The translations under genes were made by a program, and so were the position numbers. Source: Clostridia bacterium (GTDB lineage Bacteria > Bacillota_A > Clostridia > Christensenellales > Aristaeellaceae). From it: DNA of 50,862 bases. Position 1 is the stretch's first letter, and each line of letters opens with the position of its first letter. The notes under the pieces are model-generated. The model saw nothing but the letters and a program-made list of their open reading frames with translations. It searched no databases and was not told the origin of the DNA. Below are positions 7,147 to 15,416 of the stretch, piece after piece. The stretch is from contig BNUH01000017.1 of NCBI GenBank assembly GCA_025997215.1, forward strand, positions 1-50,862, read 5' to 3'.

Positions 7147-7173
7147 CGGGTCGCTTAAGGGAAGATGGAGAAC

Positions 7174-7202
7174 GGTCGTATGACATCCCATGTCATACGG
7201 CC
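7174..7202 (-). terminator. Terminator of the dapF-lysC-AEC operon
   Basis: A 13-bp stem with one mismatch (GGTCGTATGACAT against ATGTCATACGGCC) and a 3-nt loop, 24 bp beyond the AEC transporter stop. On the minus strand it is followed by pyrimidine-rich GTTCTCCATCTTCCC. It reads as an intrinsic terminator with a poor T-tract. Confidence 0.6.
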
Positions 7203-7225
7203 TTGATTGAAAACCTCCGTCGTCC

Positions 7226-8203
7226 TTATCCCAACAGCGGCAGCGCCAACGCGTATAATGGTAATACAACCATAAGGCTTATCGTAGATAACGCGATCCC
7301 CAGTGAAGCGTATTCGCTGTCAGCGCCATATCCGTGGGCGATAATAGCCACTTGCGTCATGGTGGCCATACCTGTCTGCAGCACAAATACCTGCGCCGGC
7401 AGCCCTTTGACCTGAAATATTAAGCAAGTTACCACCATCAACGCCGGAGCTAGCAGGTACCTTATGCCCAGCAGCGCGCCGAAACCGCGCTCCCACTTGA
7501 ATCCGCCGCGTATCACCCTGCACAGCATCGACCCGATGAATACCATCGACACCGGGGTTACAAGCGCGCCGATCGACGAGGCTGCGTTCATAATGGGCGC
7601 GGGTAAAGTTACGCCAAATAATACGAGGATGATTGAAACGAGCAGCGTTACAAATGGCGGGCTGCACAGCCGCTTCAGCGCGGACAGCAGAGTTTGTCCG
7701 GTGGATTCGCGCGGTTTGGAATCTCCTGATTCATTCAAATATTCCGGTGAATCCCGCTGAATTTGTCCCGCGCCGAGTATCCAGAACATGCTGGTATTCG
7801 CCAAATAGTACACCGTTGCATACGGGATTGCAATCTCACCTAACAGCGCGCGCACGACCGGGAACCCGATGAATACCGTATTGGAGAATACGCACAGCGC
7901 GGTGAATACGCCGCGCCGATTCTCCGGCACCTTGAACAGCCGCGCAAAGAACCGCGCCGCGTATATCCATACGAGCATATTCGACAGCGGGATCAGCAGC
8001 AATACCGCAACATCTGCCAGCTGCGCCCGCGTGAACGTTGTGAGCATAGTTGTCAGTATGGTTCCCGGCAGCGCGGTACGGATGACCAGCGCGGACAGCA
8101 GCCGATTCCCGTCCTCGTCCAGCCATCCCTTCCATGCGAACAGGAACCCTATGCCCATAAGTATAAGCATGGTCGCAACAGCGGTTAACGCGTTCTGGAA
8201 CAT
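7226..8203 (-). CDS. AEC (auxin efflux carrier) family transporter
   Basis: A 325-residue integral membrane protein with about ten hydrophobic segments in two halves split by a polar loop near residues 150-170. Family features: TALPGTILTTML in the first half, VFSNTVFIGFPVVRALLG, and TGMATMTQVAIIAHGYG near the C-terminus. AEC members export organic acids, amino acids or related small molecules. The ATG at 8203 is 3 bp past the aspartokinase stop, so translation is probably coupled. Its place after dapF and aspartokinase suggests a substrate tied to the aspartate/lysine/diaminopimelate pathway, but substrate cannot be read from sequence. Confidence 0.85.
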   Translation of the reverse strand: MFQNALTAVATMLILMGIGFLFAWKGWLDEDGNRLLSALVIRTALPGTILTTMLTTFTRAQLADVAVLLLIPLSNMLVWIYAARFFARLFKVPENRRGVFTALCVFSNTVFIGFPVVRALLGEIAIPYATVYYLANTSMFWILGAGQIQRDSPEYLNESGDSKPRESTGQTLLSALKRLCSPPFVTLLVSIILVLFGVTLPAPIMNAASSIGALVTPVSMVFIGSMLCRVIRGGFKWERGFGALLGIRYLLAPALMVVTCLIFQVKGLPAQVFVLQTGMATMTQVAIIAHGYGADSEYASLGIALSTISLMVVLPLYALALPLLG

Positions 8204-8206
8204 AGG

Positions 8207-9523
8207 TCAACCGTCGTCCTTTATGAACGCTGCGTAGATAGCCCTGACCGCCTTCTCAAAATCCTGGCTGCTCACACCCACGATGATATTAAGCTCGCTC
8301 GAACCTTGGTCGATCAACCGAACGTTAACCTGGGACTGGGTCAGCGCGTCGAATAACCGCGACGCCATACCGCGCTGGCGTACCATACCGCGGCCTACAG
8401 TGGCTATCAACGCCAGTTCCTCGTGGATTTCAATGGAGTCCGGCTCCGTCAGTTCATAAATCCTGGTAATCAGCCGTTCTCGCGCGGTATCCAGCGCATC
8501 CTGCTGCAGCACAACGCACATCGTATCGATGCCCGTGGGCAGATGCTCGAATGATATGCCGCATTCCTCGACCGCCTGCAGTACGCGCCGGCCGAAGCCC
8601 AGCTCCGCGTTCATCATTGCCTTCTCGATTACGATGATGGCAAAGCCCTTCCGTCCCGCGATGCCCGTGATCCCCGCCAGCGGTTCGCCCTGAGCGTGCG
8701 GCAGTATCAGCGTGCCCGGGTGATCCGGCTCGTTGGTGTTGCGGATGTTGATGGGAATCCCCGCCTTGCGCACGGGGAATATCGCGTCCTCATGCAGCAC
8801 GGTCGCGCCCATGTACGATAATTCGCGCAGCTCACGGTAGGTAATCTGCTCGATGCGCCTAGGATTCTTGACGATGCGCGGGTCGGCGGTTAAGAACCCC
8901 GACACGTCCGTCCAATTCTCATACAGATCCGCGTCGACGGCGCGTGCAACGATCGCCCCGGTGACGTCGCTGCCGCCGCGCGAGAATGTGCGGATCGATC
9001 CATCCGGCAGTTGTCCGTAGAACCCCGGAATCACCGCATACTCCCGATCCAACAGCGCATGTGCGGTATCCAGTTGGGTGCGTTCGCTGTCGAACGAGCC
9101 GTCCTCCCTGAACCACACGCATTCGGCAGGATCCACAAATTCCCAGCCCAGCAGCGCGGCCAGCAGCAGTCCATTCAAATATTCCCCGCGGCTGGCCGCG
9201 TAATCCGGCGTGGCCTCCAGCGGTATGCGCCGCTCGATGTCGTCCAGTATGGCATCCAAATCAATATTAATGGATAACGAGGCGGCTATTTCCTTAAAAC
9301 GATTCCGAATATCCTTGAATACGGCGGCGTATGCCAGCGCGTGCCGCGCCAGATCATGACAGCGGTATAATAAGTCCGTAATCTTCTGATCCGTCTCATA
9401 CCGACGCCCCGGTGCGGACGGAACCACAAACCGCCGCGCCGGATCGCTCAACAATATATCGCGGACCTTCAGGAATTGGTCGGCGTCCGACAGCGAACTG
9501 CCGCCAAACTTCGCGACGATCAA
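8207..9523 (-). CDS. Aspartokinase
   Basis: A 438-residue aspartate kinase, first step of the aspartate family pathway (lysine, threonine, methionine, diaminopimelate). Kinase domain about 1-285: KFGGSS at residues 5-10, ASRGEYLNGLLLAALL, TFSRGGSDVTGAIVARA and AVDADLYENWTDVSGF. Two ACT domains follow (about 300-438, ending RLIDQGSSELNIIVGV), so feedback control by an amino acid is expected. Of the known types it looks closest to the Bacillus YclM (aspartokinase III) kind. It starts with TTG at 9523: a stop codon lies just upstream in frame, and GGAGG is 8 bp before the TTG. The TTG overlaps the dapF stop as TTGA. Confidence 0.93.
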   Translation of the reverse strand: MIVAKFGGSSLSDADQFLKVRDILLSDPARRFVVPSAPGRRYETDQKITDLLYRCHDLARHALAYAAVFKDIRNRFKEIAASLSINIDLDAILDDIERRIPLEATPDYAASRGEYLNGLLLAALLGWEFVDPAECVWFREDGSFDSERTQLDTAHALLDREYAVIPGFYGQLPDGSIRTFSRGGSDVTGAIVARAVDADLYENWTDVSGFLTADPRIVKNPRRIEQITYRELRELSYMGATVLHEDAIFPVRKAGIPINIRNTNEPDHPGTLILPHAQGEPLAGITGIAGRKGFAIIVIEKAMMNAELGFGRRVLQAVEECGISFEHLPTGIDTMCVVLQQDALDTARERLITRIYELTEPDSIEIHEELALIATVGRGMVRQRGMASRLFDALTQSQVNVRLIDQGSSELNIIVGVSSQDFEKAVRAIYAAFIKDDG

Positions 9524-10395
9524 CTATAACACCTCCGGCAATCGCACCTGAACCATTCGCCATCGAATACGAACGCAGCGGGACCTGTCATCGATACCGG
9601 CTGGCCCATGCCCGGCCAGGCTATGCTCAACTCTCCGCCGCGCAGTGTGACCTTTGTCGAATCTCCGCGCACGCGTCCCGTTCGCTTGGCCGCCACCGCT
9701 GCCGCGCACGCACCCGTGCCGCATGCCAACGTTTCGCCTGAACCGCGCTCCCACACGCGCATTCGAATGTGTGAATCCGACACGCGCTGCACGAATTCCA
9801 CGTTCACTCGCTCCGGGAACCACTCATGATTCTCCAGCATTTTGCCGTACGCTTCGAATCCCTTCAGCGTGAAGGGATCTTCTTCAACGAATAATACGGC
9901 GTGCGGGTTGCCCATGGACAGACATGTCATCGGGAATGTGCGGCCGACCAATTCGATAGCGCGTTCGACGACGGCTTCGCCATCCAGCGCTGCCGGAATC
10001 TTCGACGGCGTCCAAACGGGTACACCCATGTCCACACGCACCGCTTTGACACGTTCGGGAGAATCCTCGTCGAGGATTATCTCCAGCTGCCTTATGCCGC
10101 CGCCCGTCTCCATCGTGAACGACGTCTTATCGATCAACCCGCGCTCATACGCATACCGCGCCACGCACCGCGCGCCGTTGCCGCACATCTGGGCCTCGCT
10201 GCCGTCGCTGTTGAACATGCGCATCCGCAGGTCGGCTGTGTCGCTGGGAAGGATCAGGATGATCCCGTCGGCACCGACGCCCGTGTGGTACGCGCTCATC
10301 TTGACCGCCAGCGCGCTGGGATCGTCGACCGTTTCCGCGAAACCGTTGATGTAAATATAATCGTTACCGATGCCGTGCATCTTCGTAAATTTCAT
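9520..10395 (-). CDS. dapF: Diaminopimelate epimerase
   Basis: A 291-residue enzyme converting LL- to meso-diaminopimelate for lysine and peptidoglycan synthesis. Family marks: KMHGIGNDYIYI at the N-terminus, catalytic Cys71 in QMCGNGARC, GNPHAVLFVE, and the second catalytic Cys in ACGTGACAAAVA. The start at 10395 is set by GGGAGGTTCGCC; the 11 extra upstream codons have no ribosome binding site. It overlaps aspartokinase by 4 bp, so dapF, aspartokinase and the AEC transporter form one operon. A possible -10 (TATACT) lies near 10441-10446, but its -35 is weak. Confidence 0.96.
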   Translation of the reverse strand: MKFTKMHGIGNDYIYINGFAETVDDPSALAVKMSAYHTGVGADGIILILPSDTADLRMRMFNSDGSEAQMCGNGARCVARYAYERGLIDKTSFTMETGGGIRQLEIILDEDSPERVKAVRVDMGVPVWTPSKIPAALDGEAVVERAIELVGRTFPMTCLSMGNPHAVLFVEEDPFTLKGFEAYGKMLENHEWFPERVNVEFVQRVSDSHIRMRVWERGSGETLACGTGACAAAVAAKRTGRVRGDSTKVTLRGGELSIAWPGMGQPVSMTGPAAFVFDGEWFRCDCRRCYS

Positions 10396-10456
10396 GGCGA
10401 ACCTCCCGCAGCGTTCAGAATCAAACATTAGGCGAATAATAGTATATCACGCCGCC

Positions 10457-10485
10457 TTGCGCTTTACCAGAATCCGGTGTAAAAT
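10457..10485 (+). promoter_or_regulatory. Promoter of the GNAT gene
   Basis: TTGCGC (10457-10462), a 17-bp spacer, TAAAAT (10480-10485), about 35 bp before the GNAT start. It lies back to back with the leftward dapF operon. Confidence 0.55.
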
Positions 10486-10519
10486 TATGAGTAATAGTTT
10501 TCGGGAGGAGTAACCCACC

Positions 10520-11131
10520 ATGAACGAGCCGCAGCCGCTAACCCGCTACATAGGCATGGATTCTATGGAAACGCCGCGCCTTATCATCCGTCCGTTTGAA
10601 CTGACGGACGCCGAGGCGATGTATCGCAACTGGGCGGGCGATCCAGAGGTGACGCGGTTCATGACATGGGAACCTTATGAAAACGCGGAGGGAACCCTTG
10701 AGCGAATCAGTTTGTGGATAGAAGGCTATGCAAAGCAAGAGGAGATCAACTGGGCGATTGTCCTCAAGGAAATAGATGAACCCATCGGTTCGATAGGGAT
10801 GCTGACCGACAAACTGGCGGACGCGTTCGACTTTGGCTACTGCATCGGCAAGAAGTGGTGGCATAAGGGAATAGTCGCCGAGGCTGCAAAGGCCGTGGTT
10901 GACTTGGCGTTTCAAAACGGGGCGTACCGTATGCAAGCCTACCATCACCCCGACAACCCCAACTCGGGCCACGTGATGCAGAAGGTTGGGCTTCAACTTG
11001 AAGGAAAATTGCGCGGAGCCGCGTATACCAAGGTTCAAGGGCGGTATGATAGGGTGGTATACGCCATGCTGCGCGAGGATTGGGAGAAATTCCGCTCCGA
11101 CGCCGGGGCAGTGAGGGATATACGAATGTGA
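10520..11131 (+). CDS. GNAT-family N-acetyltransferase (RimJ/RimL type)
   Basis: A 203-residue protein. TPRLIIRPFELTDAEAMY at residues 18-35 is the RimJ/RimL-type start, followed by WAIVLKEIDEPIGSIGM and the acetyl-CoA region YCIGKKWWHKGIVAEAAKAVVDLAF (about 111-135), then HPDNPNSGHVMQKVGLQLEG. Such enzymes acetylate protein N-termini, amino acids or small molecules; the acceptor is unknown. GGGAGGAG precedes the ATG at 10520. A second ATG at residue 16 matches the usual family start but has no better ribosome binding site. Confidence 0.9.
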   Translation: MNEPQPLTRYIGMDSMETPRLIIRPFELTDAEAMYRNWAGDPEVTRFMTWEPYENAEGTLERISLWIEGYAKQEEINWAIVLKEIDEPIGSIGMLTDKLADAFDFGYCIGKKWWHKGIVAEAAKAVVDLAFQNGAYRMQAYHHPDNPNSGHVMQKVGLQLEGKLRGAAYTKVQGRYDRVVYAMLREDWEKFRSDAGAVRDIRM

Positions 11132-11174
11132 TCGTCTGGTATGGTTCATATTATAATTATTAAGGAGGATCATT

Positions 11175-12767
11175 ATGCCAGACGCGACAAACAAGACCTA
11201 CTACATCACCACGCCCATATATTACCCCAGCGACAACCTGCACATCGGCCACAGTTACTGTTCGACGGCGGCGGATACGCTGGCGCGGTTCAAGAAGCTG
11301 ACGGGCTACGACGTGTACTTCCTGACCGGACTGGATGAACACGGCCAGAAGATTGCCGAGAAGGCCGCCGAGCACGGCAAAGACCCGCAGTCGTATGTGG
11401 ACGCCATCGCCGCGAATACTAAGGAATTGTGGCGGATCATGGACATCCAGTACGACGACTTCATCCGCACGACCGAGCCGCGCCATACCCAGTTAGTCCA
11501 GCGGATCTATGAGAAACTGCTGGCCGCGGGCGATTTGTACAAGAGCGAATACGAGGGCTGGTACTGCACGCCCGACGAATCCTTCTGGACGGAGACGCAG
11601 GTCAAGGACGGCCTATGCCCCGACTGCGGCCGCCCGGTTCATAAGGAGAAGGAGGAGTCGTACTTCCTGAAGATAAGCAAGTATCAGGACTGGCTGATTG
11701 AGTACATCGAGTCGAACCCCGAATTCCTCCAGCCAAAGACCCGTGTCAACGAGATGCTGACCTTCCTGCGAGGCGGCCTGAACGACCTATGCGTCAGCCG
11801 CACATCGTTCAGTTGGGGCGTGCCGCTGCCGTTCGACCCGAGGCATGTGGCGTATGTGTGGATCGACGCGCTGTCCAATTACATCACCGCGCTGGGGTAT
11901 GACACGGATCACGACGAGTTGTACCAGCGATATTGGCCCGCCGACGTGCACTTGGTCGGCAAGGAGATCGTCCGATTCCACGCGATATATTGGCCGATCA
12001 TGTTGAAGATGCTGGATCTGCCGCTGCCCAAGCGGATATTCGGCCACGGCTGGCTGATCATCGACGGCCAGAAGATGAGCAAGTCGCTGGGCAACGTGAT
12101 CGACCCGATGACGTTGAGCGCGCGCTATACCTCCGACGCCATCCGCTACTTCCTGATGAGGGAAATGCCCTTCGGCGCGGACGGGAACTACACGCACCAG
12201 GCGTTGCTGACACGCATGAACGCCGACCTGTCCAACGACCTGGGCAATCTGGTCAGCCGTACGGCGGCGATGATCGAGAAATATTTCGACGGCATTCTGC
12301 CCGAACCGACCGATAAGACCGAGCTGGAAGAGAAGCTGGGCGAGCATCTGCTGGCCTTGCCCGCCGAGGTGGAATCCAGCATGGACTCGCTGCAATTCTC
12401 GACGGCGTTGGCTGCGATTTGGCGTGTCGTGGGGGAGTGTAACAAGTATATCGATGCGACCGCGCCATGGATTTTAGCGAAGAGTTACGATCAACGCGGA
12501 CGGCTGGCGACGGTGCTGTATTATCTGGCGGAAGCAGCGCGCTTCGTGGCCGTGCTGATCGGGCCGTTCATGCCGCGCACACCCGCGAGGATATTCGAGC
12601 AGCTGGGTATTGCCGAGCCGGAACTGCAGGACTGGGCGTCGCTTAGTGCATTATCCACAAAGACCGTCGGCCATATTGTACACAAGGGCGAAGCGCTATT
12701 CCCGCGATTCGACATCAAGAAGGAACTGGAAGATTTAGCTGCGGATTCAAAACCGGACGTCGGATGA
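11175..12767 (+). CDS. metG: Methionyl-tRNA synthetase
   Basis: A 530-residue class I synthetase charging tRNA-Met. The HIGH signature is at residues 23-26 (LHIGHSY) and KMSKS at 300-304. A zinc-knuckle region with CPDCGRP lies near residue 150, and the anticodon-binding helical domain fills about 360-500. The C-terminal tRNA-binding (EMAP/Trbp111-type) domain of longer MetG proteins is absent. AAGGAGGATCATT precedes the ATG. Its stop overlaps the tatD start as ATGA, giving a metG-tatD-ksgA operon similar to the Bacillus order. Confidence 0.97.
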   Translation: MPDATNKTYYITTPIYYPSDNLHIGHSYCSTAADTLARFKKLTGYDVYFLTGLDEHGQKIAEKAAEHGKDPQSYVDAIAANTKELWRIMDIQYDDFIRTTEPRHTQLVQRIYEKLLAAGDLYKSEYEGWYCTPDESFWTETQVKDGLCPDCGRPVHKEKEESYFLKISKYQDWLIEYIESNPEFLQPKTRVNEMLTFLRGGLNDLCVSRTSFSWGVPLPFDPRHVAYVWIDALSNYITALGYDTDHDELYQRYWPADVHLVGKEIVRFHAIYWPIMLKMLDLPLPKRIFGHGWLIIDGQKMSKSLGNVIDPMTLSARYTSDAIRYFLMREMPFGADGNYTHQALLTRMNADLSNDLGNLVSRTAAMIEKYFDGILPEPTDKTELEEKLGEHLLALPAEVESSMDSLQFSTALAAIWRVVGECNKYIDATAPWILAKSYDQRGRLATVLYYLAEAARFVAVLIGPFMPRTPARIFEQLGIAEPELQDWASLSALSTKTVGHIVHKGEALFPRFDIKKELEDLAADSKPDVG

Positions 12768-13552
12768 TCGAATTGCTTAATCTGTTCGATACACACGCGC
12801 ATCTGGACGACGAGCGGTTCGACACGGACCGCTCGGATGTCCTGCGGAGAATGGTAGATGCTGGCGTTACCCGTTGCAACTGTATAGGCGCGGATCGCGC
12901 GTCCTCGGAGGCGGCGGTTAGGCTGGCTGAATCGCATGACGGGCTGTATGCCGTGGTGGGGATTCATCCGCAAGCCGCCGCCGAATTCTCCCCATCTGAC
13001 GAAACATGGCTGCGCGAACTGTCACGCCATCCGAAGGTTGTGGCCATCGGGGAGATTGGGCTGGACTATCATTATGATGAACCAATAAAAGAGTTGCAGC
13101 GCGAGGCTTTTCACAACCAAATGGACTGGGCGGTAAAGTGGGGCAAGCCCGTCCAGCTGCACATTCGCGACGCCCACGACGAGGTGATCGACTACCTGCG
13201 TTTGCGAAAGGATGCCTCGCCAAAGGCGGTGATACTCCACTGCTTCAGCGGCAGCTGGGATTATGCAAAGGCGTACCTGTCGCTGGGATGTACAATATCG
13301 TTAAGCGGCTCCGTAACATTCAAGAATGCCAGGGATCTACACGAGGTAGCGCGCAACGTACCGCTCGACCGCTTGCTCATCGAGACGGACTGCCCGTACC
13401 TCGCGCCAGAACCCAAGCGCGGCAAGCGATGTGAGCCAGCCTTCGTCGCACACACGGCGGCGCGCATCGCCGACCTGCGCGGCATCCCATTGGAGGAACT
13501 GGCCCGCGCGACTACCCAGAATGCGCTGCGTGTATTCGGTATTTCAGAATGA
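12764..13552 (+). CDS. tatD: TatD-family metal-dependent hydrolase
   Basis: A 262-residue TIM-barrel hydrolase; family members act as 3'-5' DNA/RNA exonucleases. Metal ligands visible: FDTHAHLD (residues 8-15), the glutamate in AIGEIGLDYHYD, QLHIRDA, ILHCFSGSW, and the aspartate in IETDCPYLAPEP. Starts at 12764 with a 4-bp overlap with metG and ends with a 4-bp overlap with ksgA. It is called YabD in Bacillus at the same locus; the rnmV (ribonuclease M5) gene usually between tatD and ksgA is missing here. Confidence 0.95.
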   Translation: MIELLNLFDTHAHLDDERFDTDRSDVLRRMVDAGVTRCNCIGADRASSEAAVRLAESHDGLYAVVGIHPQAAAEFSPSDETWLRELSRHPKVVAIGEIGLDYHYDEPIKELQREAFHNQMDWAVKWGKPVQLHIRDAHDEVIDYLRLRKDASPKAVILHCFSGSWDYAKAYLSLGCTISLSGSVTFKNARDLHEVARNVPLDRLLIETDCPYLAPEPKRGKRCEPAFVAHTAARIADLRGIPLEELARATTQNALRVFGISE

Positions 13553-14355
13553 TTATTAATCATAACTCACAGCGCAGCAAATCCCTCGGGCAGAACTTCC
13601 TGACCGACCCGGCGTTGTTGGATCAGCTAGCCGAAGCCGCTGACGTGACTGCGGGCGATTCTGTGTTAGAGATTGGCGCTGGTTTGGGCGGCCTGACCGT
13701 TGCGCTGGCGAAGCGCGCGCGTGCCGTCGCCGCCGTCGAGATCGACGCTGCTCTTGAATCCCCTCTGCGCGAGACCCTCAAACCCTATCCCAACGTAACG
13801 CTGCATATAATGGACGGCATGAAACTCGACTGGTCCGCATGGGCGCGCGAGCAATCCGGCCCGGTGCGATTCGTGTCGAACCTGCCTTATTATTTAACGA
13901 CACCTTTGCTGATGCGCGCGTTTCGACAAGACCCGCCGTTCGTGGGCATAGCGTGCATGGTTCAAAAGGAAGTCGCGGATAAACTGTTGGCCGCGCCGGG
14001 CGAGGATGGGTACGGGCCGCTGGCGGTATGGGCGAGCGTGAATTATATTCCGAGCGTGGCGATGGAGCTGCCCGCCGCAGCGTTCACACCGCCGCCGAAT
14101 GTGGATTCGAGCTTCGTGATCTGTGATCCGCTGCGGGAACCGTTGCTGACGCCGAAAGATTACGCGCCGTTTGGACGGCTGATCGACGCTGCATTCGCGG
14201 CGCGCCGCAAGACGCTCCGGAATAATCTGCGCGCGGGATTCGGGTTAACGGGCGAACAGGCGGAAGCGTTGCTGGATCGGGCTGGGCTGGATGGGTTCGT
14301 CCGGGCGGAGGATATGAAGGTGGGGGAGTTCGTGAGACTTTACCAACAATTATAG
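13549..14355 (+). CDS. rsmA: 16S rRNA dimethyladenosine transferase (KsgA/RsmA)
   Basis: A 268-residue SAM-dependent methyltransferase that dimethylates the two adjacent adenines in the 3' hairpin of 16S rRNA. Signatures: SLGQNFLTDPALLDQ near the N-terminus, SAM site VLEIGAGLGGLTVAL (about 39-53), catalytic NLPYYLTTPLL, and the C-terminal helical domain with RRKTLRNNLRAGFG. Starts at 13549 overlapping tatD (ATGA). Its stop is 2 bp from the convergent permease stop, so there is no room for a terminator between them. Confidence 0.96.
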   Translation: MIINHNSQRSKSLGQNFLTDPALLDQLAEAADVTAGDSVLEIGAGLGGLTVALAKRARAVAAVEIDAALESPLRETLKPYPNVTLHIMDGMKLDWSAWAREQSGPVRFVSNLPYYLTTPLLMRAFRQDPPFVGIACMVQKEVADKLLAAPGEDGYGPLAVWASVNYIPSVAMELPAAAFTPPPNVDSSFVICDPLREPLLTPKDYAPFGRLIDAAFAARRKTLRNNLRAGFGLTGEQAEALLDRAGLDGFVRAEDMKVGEFVRLYQQL

Positions 14356-14357
14356 CA

Positions 14358-15416
14358 TTATTTCCGCCTAGTTTTATAGAAAATATACACAAATACCACC
14401 GAACCGATCAGCGAGGTGAGCACACCTATCGGCAGTTCCAGCGGTCTTAACAGAATCCGCGACAGCAGATCCGTCAGCATCAGGAACACCGCCCCGCCGA
14501 ATAAACTCGCGGGCAGCAGCCGACTATGATTTGGCCCCGTTATCATACGCATAATGTGGGGTATGACTAGCCCAACAAACCCAATCGTCCCGCCTATCGA
14601 CACGCACACCCCAATCAACGCCGATACCGATATGAGCAGGGTCAGTTTGACGCGCTTCACGTTTACGCCAACGCCGCGCGCGTTGTCCTCGCCGATGGCG
14701 AACGCGTTCAGCTCACGTGCGCAACGGAGGATTACCGCGCCGCAGATTATCAGCGCGGTTAGCAATGCCTTTACATTAGTATAATTACTACCGGATAATG
14801 AACCCATCGTCCAAAACAATATAGATTTGATACGTTCACCAGCAAAGGCCGTGATCAAACTGATGATGCTATTGGCGAACATGGAGAATATCACGCCGAT
14901 AAGTAGTATTGTATTCGTGGATAATGTGTGATCCAATCGGTACGCCAGCGATAGTATCAGCGTCAGCGACACAAACGCGAACACCATCGCCATTCCCATA
15001 CTGCCCGCTATCCGCAGCCCCGGAATCGACGCGCCGAACGCGATGGCGATAACTGCACCCAGCGACGCGCCCGCCGACACGCCCATCGTTGAACCGTCCG
15101 CCAGCGGGTTGCGCAGCAGCCCTTGCATGGCAGCCCCACACAGCGACAGCGAAGCGCCCGTCAGCGCGACGCACAGCACGCGTGGCAGTCGCACGGTCAG
15201 TATGATCGGTTTGGCCGCCGTGTCTGGGATGGGCAGACGCAGCGCCGCCTTCCACAATATGGAGAGCGCTTCCGCAGGACTTATGCGCACGCTGCCCAGG
15301 CACGCGCACACCAACAGCGCCGCGAACGTCGCCGCGATGAATAGCGCGTACCGGGCAGCTAGAGACAGAGCCGCCGCGCCGTGATCAGGCCGCCGGAGCC
15401 AGCTCGTCCGCGCCAT
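14358..15416 (-). CDS. btuC: FecCD/BtuC-type ABC permease, probably cobalamin uptake
   Basis: A 352-residue permease with about ten transmembrane segments. Family marks: LRLPIPDTAAKPIILTVRLP, RVLCVALTGASLSLCGAAMQ, GLLRNPLADGSTMGVSAGA, and the coupling region GFVGLVIPHIMRMITG near residue 280. Partner of the binding protein just upstream. Both follow a cobalamin riboswitch, so a corrinoid is the likely substrate. The frame opens at 15416 and overlaps the binding-protein gene by 32 bp; there is no good ribosome binding site, so the exact start is uncertain and coupling is likely. No ATPase gene follows, so it must use an ATPase encoded elsewhere. Confidence 0.88.
   Translation of the reverse strand: MARTSWLRRPDHGAAALSLAARYALFIAATFAALLVCACLGSVRISPAEALSILWKAALRLPIPDTAAKPIILTVRLPRVLCVALTGASLSLCGAAMQGLLRNPLADGSTMGVSAGASLGAVIAIAFGASIPGLRIAGSMGMAMVFAFVSLTLILSLAYRLDHTLSTNTILLIGVIFSMFANSIISLITAFAGERIKSILFWTMGSLSGSNYTNVKALLTALIICGAVILRCARELNAFAIGEDNARGVGVNVKRVKLTLLISVSALIGVCVSIGGTIGFVGLVIPHIMRMITGPNHSRLLPASLFGGAVFLMLTDLLSRILLRPLELPIGVLTSLIGSVVFVYIFYKTRRK

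Noticed and set aside
10441..10470. dapF operon promoter
   Set aside because: A TATACT is present on minus but the hexamer 17 bp upstream (TGGTAA) is poor; not listed as a feature.
11787..12395. 202-residue minus-strand ORF inside metG
   Set aside because: Antisense to an unmistakable synthetase; His/Arg/Gln-rich composition typical of shadow frames.
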